A stretch of 64,000 bases of DNA from Cardiocondyla obscurior (lineage: Eukaryota > Arthropoda > Insecta > Hymenoptera > Formicidae), in contig NC_091877.1 of the NCBI RefSeq assembly GCF_019399895.1, positions 5,352,419 to 5,416,418 of the forward strand, written 5' to 3'. Position 1 is the first letter of the stretch, and every line of letters starts with the position of its first letter. The position numbers and the translations under genes are program-made. Below are positions 54,487-64,000 of the stretch, one piece after another. The notes below the pieces were generated by a model that worked only from the letters and a program-made list of their open reading frames with translations, had not been told where the DNA came from and made no database searches.

Positions 54487-55746
54487 TGTGCTAAATTTAT
54501 TCATTTAATAAATTTGAAAAGCCATAAAAACAAAATTTTAAAAACCATAAATTGCTCTTTATCGAAGTCGGAGATGAACCCGCGATTCTGCCAGGAACGC
54601 AATAAACAAAAGAAATTTCACATCGGCTATAATTTAGCACAAATTAAATTCGGAACGTGAAGAGAAATTACGCATACGGTTTGCAATAGGGTAAACGCAA
54701 CGCACACGGAACGTGAGAAAGATACGCAACGCAACGGAAAAAGATACGCAACGCAACGCGAGAAAGATATACGCAACGGAACGCAACGGAACGCGAGAAA
54801 GCACACAGCGCACGCAATAGAACGCAGAAAAAATACTCTGGGCTGCCGGCACGCGGCGATACAATGCCCACTCCCGGTACCCCACCGAGAACGGATCGGC
54901 TTCCGAACTTTCCATACACGCGCGCAGGACGTGTCGCAGCACTCGCGAATTCCTGTTCGAAACCCCCCCCCCCCTTTCATCCCGGGGCTCCACGCAACAC
55001 GCTCGCAAATACTCGCCGCACGCCGTCTTCACGTGATGGCTGCGACTCGACGTCCCACGTCGTGATGAACACGGCACTCCGCCGATTACAGCTTTTTCCC
55101 TCGGTGGCTGAATATACCCGGAGAGCCGTTATGGTCCCACGACGCGGCGGAATCCGTCGTCGCCGTCCTCGAATCCGCTCTGCTGCGGTACTCGCGCCGG
55201 CACCCCGTGCTGGTCACGTGATCGGTGAGTGATCGGCAACTCCTCGCCGAATCTCTCAAAAGAGCTGTAGCACAGGATTGCCAGCCCCTGGCCGGAACCT
55301 GTTTATTAAAACATAATTAAGTTTTCGGTACCGGGCGACTCCTGGCCCTTCGTCACGAAACGGCACTCACGGTACAACACGTGATAACCGCGTGCTCAAC
55401 AACTCGCCGGTCGCTCTCCCTCGTCGTCAATCCCGCCGGGCGGAAAATTCATGTGAGACTCGCTCGGCAAAATCACTCAAGCCCTTCACGGGCGGAAAAT
55501 CCATGGGAGAAGTCTTCCCTGTCGGCGACAGCCTCCGCACTACCTCGTCGTCGATCCCGTCGGCAGAGTTCGGCACCTCGGTCTCCGTGCGACTAACTTG
55601 AGACTCGCGAACGGGCCCGTTGCCAGACCAACCGCGCCGACGCAATACTCATTACGGTGTCGGTACCGCCAATTTTCGCGAGTCGGTAAATCGCCAGGTC
55701 GGTAAGCCGACACTGAAACCGCGAGATAACGCAGTTTTTCGTTACA
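54487..55746. repeat. Solo LTR-type insertion with ACAT duplication
   Basis: Ends are TGTGCTAAATT and TTTTTCGTTACA, flanked by ACAT (54,483-54,486 and 55,747-55,750). Removing it joins R1 coding in frame (GGT-CGA-CAT then GTA-CGA-AGA). No transposase or polymerase frame is present. It contains the ACGCAACG-type tandem repeats at 54,660-54,835 and a C-run near 54,965. The frames seen inside are GC-rich shadows. Strand unresolved; read on the minus strand it would begin TGTAACG. Confidence 0.82.
54660..54835. repeat. Short tandem repeat (ACGCAACG / CGAGAAAGATA units)
   Basis: AACGCAACG-type units alternate with GAGAAAGATACGC about six times. The composition resembles the array at 16,590-16,855. 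Confidence 0.75.
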
Positions 55747-55857
55747 ACATGTACGAAGAAGTGTCGAACGCGGTGTTCCACAAGGCTCGGTGTTGGATCC
55801 ATTATTGTGGAACATCGCGTTTGATAAGATACTACGTGTAGCGCTTGCGCCATCTTT
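55747..55857 (+). pseudogene. R1-clade RT fragment between two insertions (copy 3)
   Basis: In frame this gives RRSVERGVPQGSVLDPLLWN followed by IAFDKILRVALAPS, the RT block just before the catalytic YADD. It ends where the minus-strand LTR-like unit begins. Confidence 0.8.
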
Positions 55858-56895
55858 GAAATAATGAAGCGTTGAGTATTGGTCTTAAACTAAGTCTTTA
55901 TTTACACTTATGTACAGTCTTATTTTTGAGTTATCTCAAATCGCACCACTAGGGTGCTTTCCACAAAATCCGAAGAAGTCGAGTTAGACTCGACGTTCTC
56001 GGTAAGAGATATGGGGTGCCGTTAAGGTTACTTTGATCGACCCCCATTTCTCGTCCCCCGGATAGGTTATCGGCTCAGAGTCCGAAGCGGACGTAGTTGC
56101 CCACGGGTCGGTTTGCGTCCCGACTTCAGTGGTCTGCGGCGCGTGCTGGATCGCCGTAGGGGTCCCGTTGGTCTGGGTCTCCTGTGTGGTCGGCGGAGGC
56201 CTCGGCGTCGAAGGGAGCCGGTACCGTGGGCTCGTCAGACGGTAGGCCCGGATGTCGCCGGGTATCAGGGCCGACAGCGGAGGACGTGTCAGCTGCGGCG
56301 GTGGTAGCCGCAGAGGACACGGGGCCCAAGGTCTCAGCGCCACTGGTAGTAGCCCTCGTGGTAGCAGAGGCAACACAGGTTGCGGCTGCGGAGGTCCGGC
56401 TGCTACGGGCTGCTCCGACTTCGGCCTTACGATCAGCAGCGGCTGCCCCGGCGGAAAGGTCTCCACAGCGATGATCCGGGGTGTCAGCGGTCCTGTGGTG
56501 CTGTCGAGAGAGCTGGCGTCCTTCGGCTGCGGCTTCCGTCTCCCTCGCCTCACCTTCCGCCTCCTGGTCAATCCAGGGTCCTCGCTCCCTACTACTACGT
56601 TCATGCAGAGTTCGATCGAGACCGAGCTTCTGCGGTTACAATTTCAAAAGCGGCTAGCTTGCGATGCTTATCTGGCACTATCGGTTAGGATGTGCTCTAA
56701 ACTGGCTTAATGCAGGCTGAAGCGAAATTCGATCGTTATCTCGCTCCTTAAGTAGGACCTGTGAAGTGATCTTACTTCCGAGAGAACCGCGCCGCCTAGC
56801 GGCAAGCTTTATACTATTCGGCTTTTCTATGCCTGCCGGGTCGCTATCCGGCAGGTGCTTGTGGCGCACTTGCATGGTCGCTGTGGCGCGCTTGC
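55858..56895 (-). mobile_element. LTR-like unit with small ORF, minus strand
   Basis: Read on the minus strand: GC-rich leader, TATAAAGC (plus 56,807-56,814), ORF (56,604-55,984), then an AT-rich tail with AATAAAGA near 55,900. This is the same plan as 17,016-18,081, with homologous proteins. A direct repeat GCGCxCTTGCATGGTC marks the right border region (56,860-56,895). No exact target duplication was found, so borders are approximate. Confidence 0.5.
55984..56604 (-). CDS. Conserved LTR-unit protein (member 2)
   Basis: An uninterrupted frame of 206 codons begins with an ATG (MNVVVGSEDPGLTRRRKVRR). A basic N-terminal segment (residues 14-28) is followed by a long proline-rich middle with ETFPPGQP, a Leu-Arg-Pro-Trp, PPQLTRPP and a Thr/Pro-rich stretch. 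The conserved tail is VGTQTDPWATTSASDSEP then YPGDEKWGSIKVTLTAPHI. Unlike member 1 (17,403-17,954) it has no stop before the tail. The order of motifs is the same in both, which shows real protein conservation. No domain is recognised. A nucleic-acid-binding or structural role fits the composition but is only a guess. Confidence 0.6.
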   Translation of the reverse strand: MNVVVGSEDPGLTRRRKVRRGRRKPQPKDASSLDSTTGPLTPRIIAVETFPPGQPLLIVRPKSEQPVAAGPPQPQPVLPLLPRGLLPVALRPWAPCPLRLPPPQLTRPPLSALIPGDIRAYRLTSPRYRLPSTPRPPPTTQETQTNGTPTAIQHAPQTTEVGTQTDPWATTSASDSEPITYPGDEKWGSIKVTLTAPHISYRERRV

Positions 56896-58081
56896 ATGGT
56901 CACCACACTACGAATACCTCTTCCCCCGGGCTGTAGCGTGTTGTGTTACGCTGATGATACAATTGTGCTCGTCCGGGGGGAGGGGGAATTGAATAAAGGC
57001 ACAAACTCTTGGCGAAGCAGCAGTCCATGCCATCGTAAGACAAATTGCGGAACTCACAATAAAACCTCTAAACGCCGCGTACCTTCGACATCATAAAATG
57101 TCAATAGGATGCCCGTCCAGGTGAGAAAAAGTATGAAATATCTCGGCCTCACTCTGGACGGAACGTGGGACTTTGGCGAACATTTCGCCACGGTAACTCG
57201 CCGTATGGGCCGAGCGACGGTGACATTAGGCCGTATAATGCCTAACTTGGAAGTTCTACGCGGCGGTCGTTTTTGATCCATTGCTCTGTATGGAGCACCA
57301 ATATGGACGAACGACCTGCCGCGTAATAAAAAGGCGATGGCGGGCCTACGTCAGGCCGAACGCCATCTAGCGGTGCAGGTTACCCGCCTATACAGAACTG
57401 CTGCTGCCGATGCGGCAGCTGTTATGGCGAGCATCCCGCTCATTGACATAGAAGCGAAGGCATATGCCGAACGCTATGAGTGCAAGGTGTCCGTACAAAC
57501 GCGGGGTCAACAAATGACTCCCGCGGCGATTGCTAAACTGCGCCGAACTTCACGGCGCAAAGTTATGAAGAGGTGGAGAGACAGACTAATGTCTCTTCCT
57601 GCTAACACTCCGGAACACAGAGTGATCCTTGCCGTCTACCCATATCTTTTAGATTGGGTACACGGGATAGTGTCAAAGGTGGACTACCCTTTAGAGCGGC
57701 GCAGATGGTTACCGGACACGGAACGTTCGGTGCCGCATAGGTAGAGATCGTACTCCCAAATGTTGGGAGTGCGATTATAGGAAAGATTCGGCTGATCATA
57801 TGATGACCGAATGTCCTGTCTTTGCAGAAGAGCGTGCTGCGCTCCAATTAATAATTGAGCCGAATCTCGCCCTCCCTGTGGTTATAAAGCCCATAGTGGA
57901 GGACAAAAGCAAAAAGGAAGCGTTTATCTCCTTCTGCGAAAATGTTATCTCGCAGAAAGAGAACAGCGAAAAAATCCGCCGGGGGGAGATTCTCCCGCCG
58001 AGTTCACAAGTAGGAGGTGTGCCCCGAAAGGCACAAGGACGAGTGCGTCGAGGTAAGCCGGCGCATCTACGCCCATCGTAA
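56896..58081 (+). pseudogene. R1-clade ORF2, RT catalytic part to C-terminus (copy 3)
   Basis: The reading begins LRIPLPPGCSVLCYADDTIV with the YADD box at 56,947-56,958. Frameshifts follow near 57,000 and 57,100. Next come KYLGLTLDGTWDFGEHFATV, ALYGAPIWTNDLPRNKKAMA and ALYxTAAADAAAV-type text. From 57,337 a clean 135-codon stretch runs to a TAG (57,742-57,744) just before the knuckle region (H-R-RSYSQMLG). The last part continues with DHMMTECPVFAEERAAL and ends near 58,081. Confidence 0.82.
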
Positions 58082-58738
58082 GTTAAAGGGGGAGGCGAGT
58101 GTGATCTACATAGATCAACTCTACCTCCCCCCATCACCGGAGAAAGGAGGAGTGGCCAATAGTTAGAAGCTTCTAGCTCCTTTAGGAGCTTAACAAATCG
58201 GTCCTTTTTAGGACCAAGGAAAATGTGCGAGTGCTGGCGTCTCCGGGGGACGAGTAACTCAATATCTCCCGTAAGGGTGAGGATTGTCCCGCTCTTTCTG
58301 GGGGCGTCAGCCTCGTGCTTGGTGTAAAGGGGGCAATGTCACGGGTGGCTAGGAACCACCTGCTGCCCCCTTGCCCATAGGGGCGTTAGTAGAAGAGCAT
58401 TGGCATTGGTCCCTTCCACCTAGTTACAGGATGGTGACCCGGTCAAGTCTAATGACCGAGTGCCGGGGGGCCTCCTTTGCTTTTAAGAAGGAGCCCCCTT
58501 GCCGGGCAGTGACCCCCTAACATTTGGGGTCTCAGCGGTGAATGGGCGGTGTGGCACTTATAATGTGTTCACGCCTCCCGTGCCGCCCATCGGTCACTGC
58601 CAGTGCTAGGCTAATCGTGAGGTCTTAGTGGGTAGTAGGCAGCACGACATGCATAAGACCTGAGCCCTACATAACCCCCGGAGTTCCCAAACCGGAGGAA
58701 TGCGTAAAGGCATTTCCTTACGTAAAAAAAAAAAAAAA
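58082..58738 (+). other. 3' UTR and A-tail of R1 copy 3
   Basis: Non-coding sequence with the same blocks as the 3' UTR of copy 1 (CGGTCAAGTCTAATGACCGA, GCAGTGACCCCC, ACATAACCCCCGGAGTTCCC) ending in about 14 A's. Agreement between two copies defines the 3' terminus of the family. Confidence 0.82.
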
Positions 58739-58745
58739 TGATTCG

Positions 58746-59205
58746 CTGGGGCAGTACCTGGGACTAAGTCCCGGGGAGGGCCCGGCGGGGAGGTTCGGTC
58801 ATACTAAGAGCGCACAGTACCTCTGGCACAGTACTTCGAGTACAGTTAAGTACTGGAGCCGGAAATACAAAACCTCAGAGACCGCGGTGAACAGTCTTTC
58901 TCAGGACTGGGATCCGCGGTACGGGATTTGACAATCCTAGGGTGCCTGAGCCCGGCGACTATTTCGCCGAGAGGGTGGGTTTTATTCCCCCCAAAATGGT
59001 AAAGAATAGCGACCCGAAATTCAAACGCTCGGCCGGCTGGGGCCGTTAGGGTGAGTTTAAAACTCTCCCGCCATGCCACCCTGGGGGGAGGGTAGAGGGT
59101 TTTTTTATCCAAGGGTAGAAGATCCCGCTTCTGGGGCACTACACTCGGGTGCTCCCGCAGCCGAAGGAGTGAGATTACCTCTACCCGTTTCGGAACGTAC
59201 GTGAC
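58746..59205 (+). other. GC-rich non-coding segment with hairpins
   Basis: No ORF is supported. Small hairpins include GGGAC-TAA-GTCCC (about 58,768), GTACT-TCG-AGTAC (about 58,833) and CTCGGG-TGCT-CCCGCAG (about 59,147), the last resembling the hairpins at 47.8-48.5 kb. It may be an LTR or leader, or an untranslated region of another R1-type element. Confidence 0.35.
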
Positions 59206-59356
59206 GCCTATAAAGTTAACACAGCCACATTAACACAATCAAATTAAAAATAACAAAAAATTTAGTGCTCTTTTGTTGCTAATTATTTACTCTATTGCAG
59301 ATTTTGTTGCTCCGTCCATTTTCGAAAAATCAGTGGTTGTGCTGATATAACATTAA

Positions 59357-59641
59357 ATTCAGCACAGCCACACAAAAAATATTATATTAAGTGGCCAAAT
59401 TGAAAAAACAAGTATTCCAGAATTTGTTGCTAATTAGTTGCTTTAAGATAGTGCAAAAACATTTTAAAAGTATTACGTTCAACAAAATTGAGTGTACCGG
59501 AATTTGAGAAATTTTTAAAAAACGTAATATTTTGCAAATGTTTTTGCACTATCTTAGAGCAACTAATTAGCAACAAATTCTCGTATATGCTTTTTTTCAA
59601 TTTGACCGCTTTAAATAATATTTTTTGTGTGGCTGTGTTGA
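59357..59641. repeat. Fold-back element with about 118-bp arms
   Basis: TTCAGCACAGCCACAC ... AAAGTATTACG is mirrored by CGTAATATTTTG ... GTGTGGCTGTGTTGAA with about 80% match, around a 45-bp loop. Outer ends are TTCA(A/G)CACAGCCACA. It looks like a MITE without coding capacity. Sequence at 59,642-60,030 is AT-rich and shows nothing else. Confidence 0.78.
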
Positions 59642-60030
59642 ACCGTTCTCGAGAGTAAAATGCCTTTCCCGAATTTGTTACTCGATCAATTTCGGTATTA
59701 AACTCTTCTCCGATTTAATTGCTTAAAAGATATTTATTTTCAGCAATTTGTTGCTCGTTGTTTATTATAATAAACGGACTAAGAGAATGGCTATAGTGAA
59801 ACATACTTAAAAATCTAATACTGATAGTGATTGGATTGTTAACTTTGATAAAGCTTAAATTTTGTTTATTGATTTAATATATATTTAGATTTAAATTAAT
59901 AAGTGATAAAGGTATGAGAATAAATTAATGGCTTTGAATATTAATGTTTATGTATATAATAATAAATGAGAGTTTATTTCGAACGATTTTTTTGCAGCTT
60001 TTTATTTTTTGCGAATGAATTCCGTCTGGT

Positions 60031-60151
60031 TTAGCAGTAAGACATTGACGAGCGTCTTAACGATTGTCTTTTTGCGATCGTTTGGCGTTGCGAACTATAC
60101 GGTTTTATAAAAACACAATCGTCAAGACGTTCATCAATGTCTTATTGCTGG
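60031..60151. repeat. Inverted repeat, about 37-bp arms
   Basis: AGCAGTAAGACATTGACGAG ... ACGATTGT (60,031-60,067) is mirrored by ACAATCGTCAAGACG ... TCTTATTGCT (60,114-60,151) with a few mismatches and a 46-bp spacer. It could be a small MITE, or the end of the element that carries the gene at 60,231. Confidence 0.65.
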
Positions 60152-60230
60152 ATAAGACGACGAGTGAATTGACTTCATCAATCTTAAACGTTTCTTCGTA
60201 CGAGATATACATATAATCGCGATATCGATT

Positions 60231-61553
60231 ATGCATCCCCGTGGACGTCCTGCGAAAATATGTCGAGAAGATGTTATTAACTGTGTATTACGATATAAAA
60301 ATCGCATTATCTTAGATAACAAAATTACATCAAAATGCAATACAGTGTGGTGCAAAATAGCTAAAGATTTACATAATTTTATAACACTTTTTTCAATATC
60401 CACGCTAGTATCGTGTAACAGATATGGAATTCGCGACAAACTTTGCGATTGTGTAGAAGAGAAAAATATTATTGCTAATTTTAGTGTTGATAGTAATAAT
60501 ACAACTAATGAATCAGATGAAAATACTAGATTGTCGACAGATTTAAAAAACACAGTTCCTATTACATTTATTATAACAGTACCGACTGATGAATTTAACG
60601 AAATAATTATTTATAAATCATACAAACGTATGTATAAAAATAAACTACGACACAGAGTATGGAAAACTCTTAAACCAGGGGTTGGGCAAGAATTTATTAT
60701 AAAAAATATTTGAGACGCAATACGTTTAAAATGTGGTTTTAGATTTAGAAACCATTATATATTGTTACACTCGGCGGCGAACTCAGACGACGGCCTCTCT
60801 CACTCTCACACACACTCCGCTGCAGCGCTCTCACTCTCTCACACCGCGTCACTCCCGCCGTAAATGAAAACTCAAGTCTTAGAAAAGCAACGGATTTAAT
60901 AATCTCTTAATGACAACGCCCGTCAACGTCACGGGTAAGACTAACAACTTTTCTTTTAAACAACAAGCTGTCCCCTAGCAACGGGTGACAGCTAACTTGA
61001 AACTCGCGGAATATCCATATCGAAGCTCTACACGCCGAACGTCGCCGAGCTCGGACTTCGCGCCGCTCCAAGACAGCGGGCTTCGCGCCGTTCCCCATAC
61101 CGGGCGTAACAATATCAAATAACAGCTTAGCATCAGGATTTATAAACGGTACAAAATAATTTTTTTTTCAAAAACGTAAGAGATTACAATATATTTTATG
61201 TACATTTATGTAGTAATCACAATTTTTTTAGGTACTTGTAAATGTAGCAGTACCTTGCGATGCAATATCAAAAGTACACAAGAAGAGATATTAATAAAAT
61301 GCAAAATATTTAAAGGTACTGGAAAATGCGGCAAACGCTACTTGAGGGAGCCTATATAAGAAAGATTGTTGCACAACAATTATGTACAAAACCAGTCGAT
61401 ATATATCGTTCAGAAGAAGCAAATAAACTAATGGAAACTGAAGACCCTGAACCCCCGCATCTATATAAAGCTTCCGTACTGCACGTTGCTAAAAAACAAT
61501 ACTTGCAGTCAAAATACCTAGATAAAGATCCATTTACAGCGTTATGTATGATG
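60231..61553 (+). pseudogene. Broken TE-like gene of unknown family, split by a solo LTR
   Basis: ATG at 60,231 opens MHPRGRPAKICREDVINCVL with a later WCKIAKDLHN block, the style of an insect repeat-encoded DNA-binding protein. A TGA (60,711-60,713) sits where Trp would fit. The frame then continues and, when the solo LTR at 60,763-61,111 and one ATAT are removed, runs on in frame to about 61,168. A pyrimidine-rich TTTTTTTAG acceptor at 61,230 precedes a Cys-rich exon (TCKCSSTLRCNIKSTQ, GTGKCGKRYLREP). A frameshift near 61,340 leads to YIRKIVAQQLCTKPVDIYR and YLDKDPFTALCMM, cut at 61,554 by an LTR. It recalls MULE-like proteins common in ants, but I cannot confirm this. Confidence 0.55.
60763..61111. 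repeat. Solo LTR, gypsy-type, ATAT duplication
   Basis: It starts TGTTACACTCGG and ends CCGGGCGTAACA, flanked by ATAT (60,759-60,762 and 61,112-61,115). The size is 349 bp. CT-rich on the left, GC-rich on the right. It interrupts the broken gene at 60,231. Confidence 0.88.
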
Positions 61554-61936
61554 TGTTGTAACCCGAGCCTGCACACAGGTGATTGACACACCGCGTGCAA
61601 TAAAAATTATAAAGACTCAGCAGATTACCTAACCATTGGAATCCACTGAGCCTACGATACAGTTTCGTCAGCGGTTACATCAGATATCAACGAAAGGCAG
61701 TAAGGCATACGGTCACCTCTTTCTGCTGACAAGACGAAAAGTAATATTATATAAAAAGCCTGAGCCCCGAACCTCGGACAAGTCAGTTCGGTACGAGCTA
61801 GCGACTTGTACCGCTACAAGTATTATACTGTGTAAACAAAGGGAAGATAATAAAGAATTGTACGTTATTGTTATTAACGGCACATTTATTACTCTACACG
61901 TCTACCGCTAAGTAACGGTCCTGGAGCGGTGCAACA
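61554..61936 (+). repeat. 5' LTR of the gypsy-like element
   Basis: It starts TGTTGTAACCCGAGCC and ends AGCGGTGCAACA. It holds TATATAAAAA (about 61,747) and AATAAAGAA (about 61,848) in U3-R order. The last residues of the preceding gene's frame (after ALCMM) are read from this LTR. Confidence 0.75.
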
Positions 61937-62313
61937 AATAGGTGGCAGCGGTGGGATACGCCCCCCGGAAGCAGGATAGCTCTAGCTGGCTACCCCTAAG
62001 CCTGGCGGTGACGCTGATAGACCACAACTGAAACAGAAAAAAGAAGTAGAAGCCGACAGTCAAGAAGAGTAAATTGCAGACCCGCCGACGCGAAGCTGAA
62101 ACCGTAAGCAGATACCGGCCGACAAGCAACATGTATTACATACCACTTATGTAAGTTACAATTTATCTTTACCCGCAAATTCGTTCATACGCAATTTTCG
62201 GCCAAAGTGCTGAACACTGACTTCCTGCTTACGAACAAACGCTACATCGCGAATACGAAACCGCGCACGACGCGAAATATCAAATTTCATCAAAGACATA
62301 ATCGAGTTAAATC

Positions 62314-63567
62314 ATGTCACGAAGACTCGATACCGCAAAACCTACTGTCAAATGGCACGCGGATATTTTAAGCAAATCTTGTGACAAATACGACCATGAC
62401 CCTATTGATACTACTTACAAAAATGTCAGTAGACTTGACAGACAGACACGCCCGACAGCTCACACGACGATACGAACGGCAAATGGAAAAAACTTCATGC
62501 TAACCATCACGGATCAGGGAGGACTAGAAAATCCGACACCGCCCGAAGAAGCGGCTGGTAGCGCTCCTCAACCAGAGGATAAAGAAAACGAAGAGTCTAT
62601 GCATAATGCGCATTCTTCTCCTCTCATTAAGCCTCGACCAAACCCTTCACGGGACAATACGATTTTAGACGCCATTCAAAAGATAACCAGACGCCTCGGC
62701 CGTCTGGAATCAGATTGCAACACGTCGAGGGAACGACTACACTACACACGAATCTCGGATTCGGCGCCTAGAGAACCGCGCGAATACCATTCCGAGAACG
62801 TCCGATTTTCGTTAGACCGACCACGGGAATATATCCCGCTCAAAGACGCGATAAAATTAATCCCTACGTTCGACGGAACCAACGCGAAAGTTAAAACATT
62901 TTCTAAAGCATGCGAATACGCGGCGCGCAAGCTAAATCCAGTCGATGAAAATGAGATATTAGCTGCAATATTATACACAAAACTTACGGATCGTGTCTTA
63001 TCGCGTTTCAAGACAAAAAAGATTACGTGTTTTGATCAGTTTATAAAAGAAATTGAAGATAATTACATGCAACGTCGAGGAACGTCACATTTACAGATCG
63101 AGTTCAATCAATTACGGCAGGGAACGGGAGAAAATGCTCAATCTTTCGGAGCACGAACAGATAAGCTAGCAACTGAATTATACGACGCGTTGAGCGAGGA
63201 TCCCACGTATTCAGCCGATAAAAAACGCGGAATTTGGAATACGATCCAAAAACAGGCTTTACATAATTACCAAACCGGGCTGCATTCACACTTACAATTA
63301 ATAGTGCGTTCCCGAAATAATGCAACGCTAGCCGAAGCTACTGCAGGGGCCACCGCTGAAGAAAAACAGCGTGGAACCCCCGCTCGAGTCTACGCGGAAC
63401 GCGAAAAACCAAATACCCATTTTAAACGAAACACAAGCATAAATTGCCAAAAGTGCGGAAGAAACGGTCATACAGAGCGCAAGTGTAAAAATAGTCGCTA
63501 CGCGAACCGATTTTCTTTACCGCGAGCGGAATTAATTGCGAAAAGAAACGCGACTGCTAAATATTGG
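62314..63567 (+). pseudogene. Gag of the gypsy-like element, truncated by an LTR
   Basis: Gag packages the element RNA. The frame starts at ATG 62,314 (MSRRLDTAKPTVKWHADILS). About 170 residues of charged, probably disordered sequence come first. The capsid-like region follows from residue 175 (YIPLKDAIKLIPTFDGTNAK, FSKACEYAARKLNPVDENEI, FDQFIKEIEDNYMQRRG, FNQLRQGTGENAQSFGART). A single zinc knuckle CQKCGRNGHTERKC lies near residue 387. After residue 418 the text comes from the inserted LTR (63,568 onward), so the true C-terminus is missing. Up to that point the frame is intact. Confidence 0.8.
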
Positions 63568-64000
63568 TGTAACGGTGCACCCGGCGATGCACCGTTCCGG
63601 CCACAACAACGGCCGGCCGCCGGACACAACACCGTCCGGCGGGGACCCGAAGCGCGGTGCGCCCCAAACTTTATAATTTATACACGCCGGAATAGCACGG
63701 CAATGCGTAGCCGTTCCGCGGCTAAGTCCATCCGCGGACTTAGCCGAGCGTCCCCGAGCGCCGCCGAACCGCGCCGTCGACGTCGAGGCCCGTCGTTTCC
63801 GAGCGCGCCGCATCCCGGGGCCTCGGCGCCACGCGTCGGGACACGTCACGTACCCCGCTGAGCCCCGGCAACCCTGCGCCGTCACTTTTATGTATAAAAG
63901 TCGACGCCAGGACTCAGCAGGACCGTCCTGATCCGTTCGCTCTCGAGCGAACATCCGATCCTAGAGCACGAAACCACGGGGTGAAGCGATCTTCGTCTCG
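63568..64000 (+). repeat. LTR inserted in gag (family of 22,736), incomplete
   Basis: It begins TGTAACGGTGCACCCGGCG and shares long blocks with 22,736 onward, including GCGGTGCGCCCCAAACTTT, GTTCCGCGGCTAAGTCC and TATAAAAG (63,893-63,900). It runs off the right edge, so it could be a solo LTR or the start of a whole element. Confidence 0.75.

Larger units (their letters stand above)
50700..58738 (+). mobile_element. R1-clade LINE, copy 3, with three nested insertions
   Basis: The parts are ORF1 (about 50,750-52,021), endonuclease (52,098-53,266), RT (53,260 onward) and a C-terminus and 3' UTR that end in the A-tail at 58,726-58,738. LTR-type insertions lie at 52,261-52,788, 54,487-55,746 and about 55,858-56,895. 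Removing the first two (with their target duplications) restores continuity of the R1 reading, which argues that all parts are one copy. Around the third, left and right R1 flanks overlap by some 24 bp with mismatches, so a junction between two copies cannot be excluded there. Confidence 0.78.
61554..64000 (+). mobile_element. Gypsy-like LTR retroelement, 5' part
   Basis: It consists of an LTR (61,554-61,936), a primer-binding-site-like GGTGGCAGCGGTGGGATAC at 61,941, a leader, and a gag ORF from 62,314. Another LTR enters gag at 63,568 and the window ends at 64,000, so pol is not seen. The LTR ends match those of the solo LTR at 34,062-34,584. The class is called from LTR size and the gag; a gypsy lineage is likely but not proven. 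Confidence 0.7.

Noticed and set aside
56113..56710. Gly/Ala/Ser-rich plus-strand frames
   Set aside because: Antisense to the conserved ORF at 55,984-56,604, which has a homologue at 17.4 kb on its coding strand.

Overview
This is a window of insect nuclear DNA, most likely from an ant or another hymenopteran. The evidence is a chemosensory receptor of the insect odorant-receptor type (35.6-36.6 kb, minus strand), spliceosomal introns, and a repeat content (BEL/Pao, DIRS, R1-clade LINEs, hAT, mariner-type DNA elements, many solo LTRs) of the kind I associate with ant genomes. Almost all of it is mobile-element sequence in nested layers. No rRNA, CRISPR or prokaryotic operon is present. Apart from the receptor fragment I see no certain host gene.

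Layout. 0-5 kb: a decayed BEL/Pao element on the minus strand (integrase, RNase H/RT, protease, gag). 5.1-6.7 kb: an LTR-like insertion and a degenerate AT-rich repeat array. 6.7-10.6 kb: a small acidic ORF and a broken two-exon gene, separated by a 2.8 kb TG...CA element with a 4-bp target duplication. This element (copy A) has its own TATA box, intron and proline-rich ORF. A second copy (B) lies at 37.0-39.8 kb. 10.7-12.9 kb: a LINE on the minus strand. 12.9-16.1 kb: a nearly full-length hAT element with two frameshifts. 17.0-18.1 kb: an LTR-like unit with a different ORF, related to one at 55.9-56.9 kb. 19.2-22.5 kb: two BEL/Pao relics in opposite orientations. 22.7-23.9 kb: an LTR whose relative enters at the right edge (63.6 kb onward). 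24.9-29.9 kb: an almost complete DIRS element with inverted terminal repeats, an internal complementary region and three ORFs. 30-35.6 kb: AT-rich sequence with fold-back elements, a tRNA-like segment and a solo LTR. 35.6-36.6 kb: the partial odorant receptor.

39.8-58.7 kb holds three R1-clade LINE copies head to tail on the plus strand. Each is broken by younger insertions: a mariner-type element in the first, a GC-rich hairpin-array element in the second, and three LTR-type insertions in the third. 59.3-60.2 kb has fold-back repeats. 60.2-61.6 kb is a broken, TE-like gene split by a solo LTR. 61.6 kb to the end is a gypsy-like element (LTR, leader, gag) whose gag is cut by another LTR.

The most unusual signals are these. 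(1) An array of about 14 hairpins at 47.83-48.50 kb has a nearly constant CGCT loop and arms that differ between hairpins yet stay complementary. (2) The 2.8 kb TG...CA element appears to create its start codon by splicing. (3) A second family of LTR-like units carries a conserved small protein. All calls were made by eye from the sequence; family names come from remembered motifs and no search was run.
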